Source: a virus
IMG/VR virus record: IMGVR_UViG_3300042295_001596
Coordinates: 62,001-126,000 of that record
Strand: one strand, 5' to 3'
Length of the DNA: 64,000 nt
The notes below the pieces were generated by a model that made no database searches, was not told where the DNA came from, and saw nothing but the letters and a program-made list of their open reading frames with translations. A program made the position numbers and the translations under genes. Below, piece by piece: positions 43,501 to 54,695 of the stretch (position 1 is its first letter; every line of letters begins with the position of its first letter).

Positions 43501-45011
43501 CAGCATATGCAAATACTTTGGTGTCTATGACTACAGATGAGAAAGCTAATTTTGCCAAACTCATTGGCCAAGTTATTGACAGCGTCAGTGGTGATATCAT
43601 TGGGGCTGGGGGTACTCCTGCTATTGCTGAGGCTAAATTGTATCCAAAATACTACACTATAAGTAGTGCCACGCCGTTGGTAATAAATGGGGGCCCTGTA
43701 ATACCAGCACCATTGGCAGCAAGCCTTAGTTTCAGAAGTGGCCAACGCTATTGGGATGGTGTAACCAGTTTGATACCTGGTCAATCAACACAAACTATTC
43801 AGGCCATAAATTTCGCCAAGAGTCTAAGTCAAAACATAGTTCAAAACACTGCTGTTGTTCCGCTGCAAGTTTCTGTAGCACAAGTTACAAATGGAAGTTT
43901 GAGTGGTGGAGCAGCTACTTTGAATGGCGTAACAGCATTTTTCGACCATATAACCACATTTATTAACGATGGCTTAAGTGTAGCCAATATAAGATATACC
44001 CATGCAGGACTGCTCCTACAGGCCAACAGAGCATTCCTCCAAGCTGAAATTGGTGCATGGGTAAGTATTACCTATCCTGGATTTTTATCACCCGCACAAC
44101 TGACACTGTGTGAACGAGATGTGGGATTGATTGTAGATGGCATGACACTTGATGCAACAAAAGGTGGAGTAATTGAGGCCTTGCGTAGTGGTAGAAATTA
44201 CTGGAACGGTGTAACCAGCTTGATTGGTGGGCAAGAAAGTCAAACCATCGCTGCTTTGACCCAACTACGCACGTTGGTTATGGACGTTATCACCAATAGT
44301 GCAATTATACCTATCCAGGGGGTTGTGCCACAAGTAGTCAACCCAGCATTAAATTATGGCAGTTATAGCTCACAAAACTTGGAAGCCTCTTTTGATGTAT
44401 TGATCAGCACAATAAACCCCCTCTATGGTCCCAAAAATCTACGCTGGAATAATTCCAGTCAATTGTTACGATTGAACAAGCAATTTATTCAAGCAGAAGT
44501 AACGCAATATGTGTTGAATACTTTTGGTCCAGGGTTCTTAACAGCTGATCAACTGAGCTTGTGTACACGTGACACTGGATTTATTGTGGATGCAGTAGCA
44601 GCTGATTTAGTAGGAGCCGGTGGGTCACTGCTCAGCGATACTGTGGAAAACGAAACAACTGTCACACTTGAAGAAGTTACAGACTATGCACCTTTGGATG
44701 ATGAAACTGTAAACTTTTATCAAGTAAGTGTTGCATCTGCATCCAGTCACACTTTTGAATATGTGGGCGCAGGAACAGATATCAACACCTGCTTGCCTCA
44801 GTTAGGTGGTGTACCTATACAGGAAAACGAAGTTGTAATGAGACGCGGTGGGAGAATTTACTACACTAGCACCGATCACAAAGGTGACTTCCGTATTGGC
44901 GAAGGATTAGTTATCAATCAGAATACTGGCACACTTAGTGGACGTGTGTTTGCCAAAAGCTTGTTTGGCCTTGTAACACCATTTATTTTGAGTATTGAGT
45001 CTAGTGGTTAA
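37518..45011 (+). CDS. Giant virion structural protein (2497 aa)
   Basis: Residues 1-60 carry the module [19 protein letters not shown], shared with the products at 55634 and 56059; this fixes the ATG at 37518 over a GTG 45 bases upstream. A fibre module (TGMIRFNTDYNKLEYYNGTA) follows near 115, helical 'C-x-RD...YWNGVTS' modules at about 150-430, a short collagen-like linker near 470-500, many G-x-G-Y-x-x-x-P repeats at about 550-1000 and 1300-1740, a beta-helix-like block starting VIWVTKDGDDNNDGLAEDRA near 1043, more helical modules at about 1740-2375, and a C-terminal YYTSTDHKGDFRIGEG domain. The layout resembles long structural proteins of T4-like marine phages. No enzyme motif is obvious. 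Confidence 0.8.
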   Translation: MTSNIRPDSINTNYPVAGSDNESQGFRDNFEAMRVQLAVAAAEISNLQNTTVRLSGPVQSNKVVLTSDPNGTLVVTRFQNSDLENSIQFPGTGAIRVPVGLTAQRPASNPLAPSTGMIRFNTDYNKLEYYNGTAWYLLSDGSPGQITQNQGLLNAVALVIYNLPFIRAQVNSWVQGNYPLGYSLTPSQLEKCSRDLTTILFAVMNDTLLGSTYNSVAAGNAYWNGVTSVLIYNTPAQKQLTVDALTYALSLVQKIVANIAIVPDYPAVVPPSQVIIPSFSGGVVAYAPIASNIAIINNIILTGPSTEYANFVPTSLGNFSAQTLVYLNLEFLSQEVVGWINNQFPAPYFYDQNKCARDVQLIAACVMSDVLSGINLNSYLAGNKYYESGKTVIPGQVEVTVAALNHLKTLMNDVVTNTSVAPVYSLVPQVFDIAYTDGGLWTNDIVARIDLIINILETGPQPIPAPSGGPAGPVGATGPTGPLGGPTGPAGPGGTPGGPTQAVQFNNGGTFAGSADLKWDGSKLNASKLAVDQVLIDNDVITNSLATGILNLNAKGQVTSLNINNPGSGYTLVPAITIDPPPPGGVQAVAEAVMGAVPIVVPWDRGAGYTPGDALTVQGGVFSAPTLLQVETARIKSILVDANNEGRGYKPNDILTVSGGDGPASATIIITRVKLIEPQIIAQGVGYITGEEITVFGGSGTPATSIISADPIQISGKYDTNNFVTNPAIKTYTVPFTIDPLDYSGVTVTLNGTIILGAVYSFAPNGLQTDITFLPAFSLQAGDVIGVFYNSFSGDGVETNFDLSRAIIPADYFDLYVTLDNVKQTLGTNYTVSQPASVTRLTFVNPPSNGSVISVILGGRVTDITINNSGSYRELPNIVANPAVGGSGRGLLTEYQTAAKYSVTESTCQLQNQGPYYTLPPLTNNKATGGSGYGVQFNMVSEINTLIITDPGYYSFLPTLLNNPVVGGTGTGARVNLSYGLIAAIVNSSGSGYTNTPKAIVQPSPSGNTARVTPVMTGARVSVGDLVVTGVSKGTAPAVTNVIWVTKDGDDNNDGLAEDRAKRTVKAAAAIAKPFTTIFVRSGNYYENNPIYLPERVSVIGDNLRRVNLFYNNPTKDFFWVNNACYIAGVSFRGGKAPGFAITYPPLAGDPDLPPGVPGGAGVISTSPYVQNCTCFNETGGGMKVDGNLAKGLKSMVLDGFTQYNQGGPGIYITNQGYAQLVSIFTICTTIGTWVENGATCSISNSNTSFGDIGILADGISPYLYGGRIKAGTGRFRVDTIDIKNIIQRPFVGLVATVGPEFSYVSEIQVIDQGQGYTSTPLVLLDPPIGYARQRAEFQAVVTSGAITALNNIEKGSGYTGGAYATIYDPSGTGAIIGAVIYSCRSDIASGVAILNGGRGYALNDTITISGGTFPNLQVNTPVLLQVAAVGLGGAVTSVFVIDEGEYTDLPIVSGAATTSSGIGTGFSCSINFGVNSINLASSGTGYTSPTVTISGGGGITAKGRAEYDNTTGTIREVTLISQGGGYIAQPIVTIEGGGGSGNGDTGATAITEVTAGVVTNIRITNPGSNFVIDPTVRFSGGGGAGAKAGQIWYQAVGASVNSVFTTSNNTYFNGGQGYQINDLLEVVGGEGTARTRVRVVAVASNGFTSGIVTRVVIDTAGKYSKMPTLNGVETQYVLSGSGTGCLLDLSMGLAAIDLASGGNSYSAGPRVRFQGGDAESFSFLTAKAAVSPIDTANTLLAITYARDWAYNLIDNNPTPPAGYVGSPYQATELPVVDPALPNGLDATTGVTAFFTNTSQIINYGTSLSPYDNASSLLLLNKAFLQAEVLAYVNWQYPGFFNALAGGNPTEAARLQALCSRDVGYIVDALSIDCSTGGFVRSIRAGQSYWNGIVSKLPGQAAETIDAINYILAWGLNLINNISTPPGAYPGAPFQTAVTASVNPVLTNGVYAASNLTAAVNVITNLISNGLPFTGYNSASALLKANYAFLQAEVTAYANTLVSMTTDEKANFAKLIGQVIDSVSGDIIGAGGTPAIAEAKLYPKYYTISSATPLVINGGPVIPAPLAASLSFRSGQRYWDGVTSLIPGQSTQTIQAINFAKSLSQNIVQNTAVVPLQVSVAQVTNGSLSGGAATLNGVTAFFDHITTFINDGLSVANIRYTHAGLLLQANRAFLQAEIGAWVSITYPGFLSPAQLTLCERDVGLIVDGMTLDATKGGVIEALRSGRNYWNGVTSLIGGQESQTIAALTQLRTLVMDVITNSAIIPIQGVVPQVVNPALNYGSYSSQNLEASFDVLISTINPLYGPKNLRWNNSSQLLRLNKQFIQAEVTQYVLNTFGPGFLTADQLSLCTRDTGFIVDAVAADLVGAGGSLLSDTVENETTVTLEEVTDYAPLDDETVNFYQVSVASASSHTFEYVGAGTDINTCLPQLGGVPIQENEVVMRRGGRIYYTSTDHKGDFRIGEGLVINQNTGTLSGRVFAKSLFGLVTPFILSIESSG

Positions 45012-45031
45012 GACAAGGTAGTTGACATACC

Positions 45032-45039
45032 TATAAATA
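45032..45039 (+). promoter_or_regulatory. T4-type late promoter, perfect TATAAATA
   Basis: TATAAATA on the plus strand 34 bases before the ATG at 45074, in the gap after the giant structural gene. It should drive the small structural gene and the GPT fibre. Confidence 0.6.
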
Positions 45040-45073
45040 CCCAGTCGTATAGCGTTATTTTGTGGAGGTTCCT

Positions 45074-45427
45074 ATGGCTGTTTTGCCGCTGAATACTTTT
45101 AGAACTATTACAAGAAGAATCACAGCCGTAGGTCCTGCTTCTTTTGAGGAAATCTATACATGTCCTGTAGGTGTAACAGCAATTGTTCTTTTGGCCCAAA
45201 TTTCCAATGTGGGTAATGTTACTGCAAAAGTAAGTTTTGCTCATGTGAAAGATATTACAGTTACTTTCTTGGTCCGTAATGCCAAAATTCCCATTGAGGA
45301 CGCTTTGAGTGTTTTGACTGGCCGCCTCGTGCTTGAAGAAGGACACAGAGTGAGAGTTTTCACAGATGCTGCTGGGGCCAATAATTTAGATGTAGTCCTA
45401 AGTATTGTGGAAAGCGCCAACACATAA
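45074..45427 (+). CDS. Small beta-rich structural protein
   Basis: A 117-aa protein, MAVLPLNTFRTITRRITAVG, then strands TAIVLLAQISNVGN and AKVSFAHVKDITVTFLVRNA, ending LDVVLSIVESANT. The start has a GGAGG site 5 bases upstream. The VLEEGHRVRVFTDAAGANNL segment parallels LEEGDSIRLTASAVSDLEAV of the product at 18044, so the two are probable paralogues adjoining fibre genes. Likely a virion protein (tail-tip or fibre-associated). Confidence 0.6.
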   Translation: MAVLPLNTFRTITRRITAVGPASFEEIYTCPVGVTAIVLLAQISNVGNVTAKVSFAHVKDITVTFLVRNAKIPIEDALSVLTGRLVLEEGHRVRVFTDAAGANNLDVVLSIVESANT

Positions 45428-45511
45428 TGAATTTTTCCAGGACTAGATACCAAAAGTCAAAATACCATCTTGCACCTAAATATCCCACTATTGGCACGGT
45501 TGTAGAGATAA

Positions 45512-49489
<3,978 letters not shown>

Positions 49490-49525
49490 TATTGACCTTC
49501 TGAATGAAAACAACTATCTCATTAT

Positions 49526-50992
49526 ATGAGATATAGTATTGTTATACCCACTTATAATCACTGTGAAGACCTACTCAAGCCCTGTTTAGAGTCAATTTTT
49601 AGATATTCGCACATGCGAGATATAGAATTGATCATTTCAGCCAATGGCTGTGTTGATAATACTAAAACCTATCTAACCAACTTACAAAAACAATTTCAAG
49701 TGCTGGGAATGGAGGATCATTTCAAAATTGTTTGGAATGACGCCCCATTGGGATTTTCCAAAGCCACTAATGTAGGCATAAGAGAAGCCTCTTGTGATCT
49801 AGTTGTATTACTAAGTAATGATGTAACTTTGCTGGGTCAAGAAAAAGGCACTTGGTTGTCTAGGCTGGTCTTGCCCTTTGAAACAAATGTGCGATGCGGT
49901 ATTTCGTGCACAAACAAAATGTATAGTGAACATGCAGGCCGTGATTTTGCTATTTTCTTTTGTGTGATGATTCACAAAAAAGTTTTTGAAAAAATAGGCT
50001 TGTTGAATGAAGACTATGGTGTTGGTAGCGGAGAAGATATTGAATTTTCCATTGAGGCTGAAAACGCAGGATTTGAAGTAATTGAAGTGGCGCAAAACAC
50101 CATGGACTATAATTTAAAAATGTGGTTAAGTGATTTTCCTTTATACCACAAAGGTGAAGGCACAGTTCATGATCCATCACTTGTGCCGGATTGGGATAAT
50201 ATTTTCACTGGGAACATGATCAAGGTTGCGCAAAAATATAATCCCGCTTGGGTGGAAGCCAACGCTGCCCAATTCTCTTGGCAACTGCTTCAAGAAACAT
50301 TGCCTAAATTTCATAAACCAATTAGCCTGCTCAAAAAGTTGAATAATGTGTTATTTGATGAAATATTCAAAATAAATTGTTATCATGTTCTGCCAAATGA
50401 GTTTGAAGGCAATATTGTTGTAGATATTGGTGCTCATATTGGCACATTTAGCATATTCAGTCTCATTCATGGTGCCACAAAAGTCTTGGCTATAGAGGCT
50501 AACCCCAAAGTCTACTCCACACATTTAGCAGATGTAGTAAGCTCTTTGCCTCAAATACAGATAGATAATCTTGCTGTTACAGATCAAGAAGACATATTGG
50601 TATCAATCAAAGATGATGATGTCAACAGCCAGCTCCAACCCTATGATCCAAAAAATCTGTCTGTGAAAACCATAACCTTACTTTCTCTGTTAAAAAAACA
50701 CAATATTGAGGGAACTGAATTGGTTTTGAAACTGGATATTGAAGGGCATGAATTCAATGTATTACTGAATACACCAATTGAAGTTTTGAGCCGCTTCAAA
50801 ACCATTTTTGTGGAAGTTCACAATGACATGAATCCCAACTCCAATTTCAGGGATATCAAAAGAATTGCAGAACATCTTGAAAACAATGGTTTCAAGAAAA
50901 CATTTGAAATACCCTTGTTGTGGTTTGGCATAGATGGCACAGTAACGCAAACTGGTGTATGGAATGAGAAGTACGAAAGAGTGAAAATATGA
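49526..50992 (+). CDS. GT2 glycosyltransferase fused to FkbM methyltransferase
   Basis: A 488-aa bifunctional protein. Residues 1-265 are a GT2 domain (RYSIVIPTYNHCEDLLKPCL, LIISANGCVDN, APLGFSKATNVGIREASCDL, LLSNDVTLLGQE). Residues about 290-488 are an FkbM-type SAM methyltransferase (GNIVVDIGAHIGTFSIFS, VLAIEANPKVY, LVLKLDIEGHEFNVL). It should add and O-methylate a sugar. The gene follows the GPT fibre by 51 bases. A decayed relative of its GT2 half lies at 14811-15239 next to another fibre end, showing that fibre-GT2 pairs have been duplicated. Confidence 0.85.
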   Translation: MRYSIVIPTYNHCEDLLKPCLESIFRYSHMRDIELIISANGCVDNTKTYLTNLQKQFQVLGMEDHFKIVWNDAPLGFSKATNVGIREASCDLVVLLSNDVTLLGQEKGTWLSRLVLPFETNVRCGISCTNKMYSEHAGRDFAIFFCVMIHKKVFEKIGLLNEDYGVGSGEDIEFSIEAENAGFEVIEVAQNTMDYNLKMWLSDFPLYHKGEGTVHDPSLVPDWDNIFTGNMIKVAQKYNPAWVEANAAQFSWQLLQETLPKFHKPISLLKKLNNVLFDEIFKINCYHVLPNEFEGNIVVDIGAHIGTFSIFSLIHGATKVLAIEANPKVYSTHLADVVSSLPQIQIDNLAVTDQEDILVSIKDDDVNSQLQPYDPKNLSVKTITLLSLLKKHNIEGTELVLKLDIEGHEFNVLLNTPIEVLSRFKTIFVEVHNDMNPNSNFRDIKRIAEHLENNGFKKTFEIPLLWFGIDGTVTQTGVWNEKYERVKI

Positions 50993-51960
50993 AAAAAGGA
51001 GTCTTGTGCAGCATTACTACTCGAGGCAGATACCACAGCACACTGGCCATGAGCATCATGAGTGTGGCAACTCAAACAGAACTACCTGACCACTTGGTCA
51101 TATTTGATGACAATGACCCTACTGAGGATATTAGAGAGATACCTACTCTACGCCATGTTCTGTGCATCTTGGAAGAGAAAAAACTGTCTTGGGAAGTAAT
51201 TTTTGGGCGGAAACAGGGTCCGCATCATAACCATCAGATTGCCAATCGTATGGGGTTTGAATGGGTGTGGCGTCTAGATGACGACGCTGTGGCTGAACCC
51301 AATGCATTGAAAATCTTTAAAAGTCATCTAAATGCCAACACTGGTGCGGTAGGAGGTAGTATACTCACACCACCATTTTTGAAAAATACCAACGCCACTG
51401 GTTCCATTGATAAAGTTGAAGAACAAAGCATTCAATGGGATTACATTGCTGAGAAAAAAGCTGTTGATCATTTGCATTGTAGTTTCGTGTATCGAGCAGG
51501 CATACATGACTACAATTTGGGCTTAAGTCCAGTGGGGTTCCGAGAAGAAACCCTGTTCACATGGGGTTTGAAACAAAAGGGCTTTGATATCTTCATTGTA
51601 CCTGGTGTAATAACATGGCATTTGAAAAATCCTGTTGGTGGAATAAGACAACAAGATGAATTGATGTATTCCAAAGATGATGCTATTTTCCGCAATCATT
51701 TACATTATAGAGACCATACTATGGTAGTGCTTGACTGCGGTATGGGTGATCATGTTGTGTTCCAGAAAGTTCTTCCTTTGTTAAAAAATCCAGTTGTGTT
51801 TTCCTGTTATCCAGAAATCGTAGCAGGACGCAGTATTGGTGAGGCAGTGCATTTGTTTGGTGACATAAGTTACTTAAACGTATACCAAAAAATGGAACAG
51901 TGGAATTGGACTGAAAGCTTGGAAAAGGCCTATCGCAAACTGTATGGAGTTGACAATTGA
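50989..51960 (+). CDS. GT2-like glycosyltransferase
   Basis: A 323-aa protein, ATGA-coupled to the previous gene. KKGVLCSITTRGRYHSTLAM and HLVIFDDND at the N-terminus, the metal site WVWRLDDDAVAEPNALK (DDD), and PVGFREETLFTWGLKQKGFD as the acidic acceptor motif place it in GT-A family 2-like enzymes. About 70 extra C-terminal residues (MVVLDCGMGDHVVFQKVLPL) may be a small Rossmann-like extension that links to the heptosyltransferase-like gene downstream. Donor unknown. Confidence 0.75.
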   Translation: MKKGVLCSITTRGRYHSTLAMSIMSVATQTELPDHLVIFDDNDPTEDIREIPTLRHVLCILEEKKLSWEVIFGRKQGPHHNHQIANRMGFEWVWRLDDDAVAEPNALKIFKSHLNANTGAVGGSILTPPFLKNTNATGSIDKVEEQSIQWDYIAEKKAVDHLHCSFVYRAGIHDYNLGLSPVGFREETLFTWGLKQKGFDIFIVPGVITWHLKNPVGGIRQQDELMYSKDDAIFRNHLHYRDHTMVVLDCGMGDHVVFQKVLPLLKNPVVFSCYPEIVAGRSIGEAVHLFGDISYLNVYQKMEQWNWTESLEKAYRKLYGVDN

Positions 51961-52424
51961 TTCTGATCGCGCCCTGGAGTAAACCATTACGTAATGGCCA
52001 AACCAATCCCAAAAACTATCCCTACTGGGGTGACCTAGTGAAATTATTACCACCACCAGTGGTGCAAGTGGGGGTGGATGGCGAACTTCAATTGGTTGAA
52101 GATTTCCGCAAAAATTTAAATCTGAAAGATTTGGCTCAACTGATTCTGGCATGCAATACATGGATCTCTGTGGACACATTTTTTCAACACTATGCATGGA
52201 GTTTAGGCAAAAAAGGTGTAGTAGTGTGGGGACAAAGTGATCCCAACATCTATGGTCATGCCGAAAATGAGAATCTACTCCTGAACCGTAGTTTTTTAAC
52301 AAGTAATCAATTTTTGATGTGGGAAATGATCCCCTATCGCAATGATTGCTGGGTAGACCCAAAAACAGTATTGGAAAGTGTTCAAAAGTCTCAAGGGATG
52401 GGTGGCTTCGAGAACATGGGATAA
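51957..52424 (+). CDS. Short GT9-like glycosyltransferase domain
   Basis: A 155-aa protein starting from TTG at 51957 (TTGA overlap with the upstream stop; GGAG 7 bases before). LIAPWSKPLRNGQTNPKNYP, then LKDLAQLILACNTWISVDTF and GKKGVVVWGQSDPNIYGH are the C-terminal donor-binding half of ADP-heptose-type GT-B enzymes. The end of the preceding protein could supply part of the N-terminal half, so these two may be a split enzyme. Alternatively it is a truncated form. Confidence 0.65.
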   Translation: MILIAPWSKPLRNGQTNPKNYPYWGDLVKLLPPPVVQVGVDGELQLVEDFRKNLNLKDLAQLILACNTWISVDTFFQHYAWSLGKKGVVVWGQSDPNIYGHAENENLLLNRSFLTSNQFLMWEMIPYRNDCWVDPKTVLESVQKSQGMGGFENMG

Positions 52425-52427
52425 ATA
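52420..52427 (+). promoter_or_regulatory. T4-type late promoter candidate (GATAAATA)
   Basis: GATAAATA on the plus strand overlaps the stop of the GT9-like gene and lies 32 bases before the ATG at 52460 of a small structural gene. Confidence 0.45.
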
Positions 52428-52459
52428 TTGCAGACGGTTCATACTAGGAATATCACTCA

Positions 52460-52792
52460 ATGGCTAACACTACTCCTAAAATATTTAACCAGCTGCGCCC
52501 TTTGAATACTGCTGTTCCCAGTCAGTTGTATAGCGTGCCCTTGCAAAGACAAGCCCAAATAACACTGTTTGTGGCAAATCAAGGAAATACCAGCGAGTTT
52601 TTCCGAATAGCATTAGTACCAGACGGACAAAGCTTGACTACTGCCCGGTATATTGCATTTGATACACCCTTGATAGGCAACGGAGTATTTGCTGTGACAG
52701 GCATTGGTTTGGATTCAGGTGATAGTATATTTGTCAAGAGTGCAATAGGCAACTTAAGCTTTACTGCCACCGGAATTGAATTTAGCCCTTAA
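52460..52792 (+). CDS. Small structural protein
   Basis: A 110-aa beta-rich protein, MANTTPKIFNQLRPLNTAVP, then QITLFVANQGNTSEFFRIAL and GIGLDSGDSIFVKSAIGNLS. The LDSGDSIFVK strand parallels the 117-aa and 119-aa structural proteins at 45074 and 18044. Preceded by a late-type promoter. Probably a virion surface or tail-tip component; no enzyme motif. Confidence 0.6.
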   Translation: MANTTPKIFNQLRPLNTAVPSQLYSVPLQRQAQITLFVANQGNTSEFFRIALVPDGQSLTTARYIAFDTPLIGNGVFAVTGIGLDSGDSIFVKSAIGNLSFTATGIEFSP

Positions 52793-52835
52793 AATACAAC
52801 ACAGCACATATTGGTAAACCTACAGATGCTGTCTA

Positions 52836-53099
52836 ATGTGTGAGATTATTCCATTCCCAAATAAGCGTGCTGCAAAAGTCAATAACCATTTTTCTGTGGA
52901 ACAAGTTGAGCCCACTGGCTATATACCAGTCAAAAAAATTGACTTTACATGTCCTTCCTGCCAAACTCAAACAAGCTTTTCATTTAATAATATCATTTTT
53001 CGTACTCTGCAATTTTATTGCAGTAAATGTGGTGCAGGATGGAAGGTAACAAACAAACTATTCGCTGGTTTAATTGAAAAAGAAAACAAACCACCATGA
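52836..53099 (+). CDS. Zinc-ribbon protein
   Basis: An 87-aa protein with two C-x-x-C pairs, FTCPSCQTQT and FYCSKCGAGW, spaced about 25 residues apart as in a zinc ribbon, flanked by a short basic N-terminus. Such small proteins bind nucleic acid or proteins during transcription. The stop overlaps the next start by ATGA. It begins the gene set leading to the clamp loader. Specific role unknown. Confidence 0.65.
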   Translation: MCEIIPFPNKRAAKVNNHFSVEQVEPTGYIPVKKIDFTCPSCQTQTSFSFNNIIFRTLQFYCSKCGAGWKVTNKLFAGLIEKENKPP

Positions 53100-53398
53100 C
53101 ACACCCCCTAATAAATGATTTGACTGCTGTCTCTTTTGAAGAGTTGGAAAAAAGAAAAAATGATATTTTAAGCAGGATGCAAAGGCTAAGAATCTGGGGG
53201 CAAGGCAGTAGTGAAATATGGGACCAGTTTCAAAGTATCCTAGGCAGTTTGGATTTAGAGATGGAACAAAGACTGTCAGCTCAGGACACTGCAAAAAATC
53301 CTTCCAAAAATGTTATTGTAAATACTGACCCCTTGGAAGAAGAGTTAGAAGACCTTTCCAAACAAAAGCGTGGTCCAAAACAGTATACTATACTATAA
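53096..53398 (+). CDS. Hypothetical coiled-coil-like protein
   Basis: A 100-aa helical protein, FEELEKRKNDILSRMQRLRI, FQSILGSLDLEMEQRLSAQD, DPLEEELEDLSKQKRGPKQY. Heptad-like Leu/Met spacing suggests a coiled coil. It is coupled to the zinc-ribbon gene and precedes the DnaE-like gene by 2 bases. No family named; context implies replication or transcription. Confidence 0.55.
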   Translation: MTHPLINDLTAVSFEELEKRKNDILSRMQRLRIWGQGSSEIWDQFQSILGSLDLEMEQRLSAQDTAKNPSKNVIVNTDPLEEELEDLSKQKRGPKQYTIL

Positions 53399-53400
53399 TT

Positions 53401-53907
53401 ATGAATAACGACCTTGTAGTTTTTGACAATGAAGGAACTCCTTTTGTGAGTGGTCAAGGAATTATTGAATTGGCGTATCAAAACAAGCTGGATAATATTT
53501 TTGAGTGGCAAGATTCACCAGCAAAAAGTGCATTCTTGCAGCAATGTGAAAAACTAGATTATTGGCCTATCCCCAGTCATGCATCTGATCCAAAAAAGCG
53601 TGACTGGTTTACGCCTGAGGAATACACATGCATTGATTTGAAACAGTATTGTCTAACAAGATGTGTTAACAAAGAACAAACGCAACGAGCACTTCTGGAA
53701 CTGGGACTCATATCTTCACTAAATGCTGAACCCATCTTCCATCATTTGATCTATCTTGTAGATACTTGGAGGAGTCACGGGTTAGTGTGGGGAGTAGGCA
53801 GAGGGAGTAGCGTAAGCTGTTTTGTGCTATATCTTATTGGCGTTAACAAAATCAATCCCTTAGACTATGATCTTGACTACCAGGAATTTTTCAAAATTAA
53901 ATACTAA
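53401..53907 (+). CDS. DNA polymerase III alpha (DnaE)-like fragment
   Basis: A 168-aa protein ending LVWGVGRGSSVSCFVLYLIG, VNKINPLDYDLDYQEFFKIK. This matches the G-P-G-R-G-S-x-x-x-S...Y.L.I...DPL.YDL segment of bacterial DnaE (DNA_pol3_alpha), where it forms part of the palm. The PHP domain and most of the polymerase are missing, including the catalytic D-x-D. It is therefore not a working polymerase by itself; isolated DnaE-like segments of this size have been annotated in T4-like cyanophages. It may be a repurposed nucleotide-binding module. Confidence 0.6.
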   Translation: MNNDLVVFDNEGTPFVSGQGIIELAYQNKLDNIFEWQDSPAKSAFLQQCEKLDYWPIPSHASDPKKRDWFTPEEYTCIDLKQYCLTRCVNKEQTQRALLELGLISSLNAEPIFHHLIYLVDTWRSHGLVWGVGRGSSVSCFVLYLIGVNKINPLDYDLDYQEFFKIKY

Positions 53908-53931
53908 TTTTACAGTGAGCAAGGAACCATA

Positions 53932-54315
53932 ATGGCCGGACATTTTAGACGTCAACACAGAAGTATGCGGGGAGAAATTATAGATTTTTCAGCCTTGAGC
54001 TTACAAAATCAGCAACAAGTTGCATTAGGAAATGCACGCATGAATGCAAAGGGTGACATTCTTGGCGAGGGGGGTATCATTTTGAAAACACAAGAACAGG
54101 TTGAAGCTGAATGGGCTGCGGCTAGAGCCATGTCACAAACTTTTACTGCTGATATCAAAAGCGAACAACCTCTCTCACAAGCAGCACCTCCTCCTATGCC
54201 TACCCCAAGAGCAGCTACTTTGCCTGATGTTGAGTTTCCCACAATTCAAGAACTAGTGGGATCTGGAGTTATTACACCAACACCAAAACGGAAAATTGCA
54301 GAAAAAGATGACTAA
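53932..54315 (+). CDS. Hypothetical protein
   Basis: A 127-aa protein, MAGHFRRQHRSMRGEIIDFS, a helical centre (TQEQVEAEWAAARAMSQTFT) and a Pro/Ala-rich linker (QAAPPPMPTPRAATLPDVEF) before a short terminal motif (IQELVGSGVITPTPKRK). AAGGAACC precedes the ATG. Overlaps the co-chaperonin start by 8 bases. Not recognised; the linker suggests a two-part protein that bridges partners. Confidence 0.6.
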   Translation: MAGHFRRQHRSMRGEIIDFSALSLQNQQQVALGNARMNAKGDILGEGGIILKTQEQVEAEWAAARAMSQTFTADIKSEQPLSQAAPPPMPTPRAATLPDVEFPTIQELVGSGVITPTPKRKIAEKDD

Positions 54316-54640
54316 TTTTGAACCTTTTGATTGGCACACAGAGGGTGAGATTCGCCCATTGCCTAATCGAGTCCTAGTGCATAACATGGAACATGGTGAG
54401 CGTCGAACCAAAAGTGGTCTCATAATTGGTGACGACGATGGGAAAGAGCGTGGCGTACGTCCACGCTGGGCTACAGTTTATTCAGTAGGCAAGGACGTAG
54501 ATGATGTCAAAAAGGGAGATCGTGTGCTGATCTCTCACGGTCGCTGGAGCCGTGGAGTGTCTGTGGCTGCTCCTGATGGCGAAATCACAGTTGTGAGAAT
54601 GGTAGAGCCAGAAAGCATTCTCCTTGTAGAGGACTGTTGA
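54308..54640 (+). CDS. GroES-like co-chaperonin (gp31-type)
   Basis: A 110-aa Cpn10-fold protein: RPLPNRVLVHNMEHGERRTK and SGLIIGDDDGKERGVRPRWA span the first strands and mobile loop, then VYSVGKDVDDVKKGDRVLIS and TVVRMVEPESILLVED close the barrel. T4 gp31 replaces GroES to fold the major capsid protein; this product probably does the same with the host GroEL. The ATG at 54308 overlaps the upstream gene; a TTG at 54296 would add four residues. The mobile-loop hydrophobic tripeptide appears as LII. Confidence 0.85.
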   Translation: MTNFEPFDWHTEGEIRPLPNRVLVHNMEHGERRTKSGLIIGDDDGKERGVRPRWATVYSVGKDVDDVKKGDRVLISHGRWSRGVSVAAPDGEITVVRMVEPESILLVEDC

Positions 54641-54695
54641 CACAGTTTTCTCTACACTACAAACTCATGTGTATATGAAATTGCATGAGGGCAAG

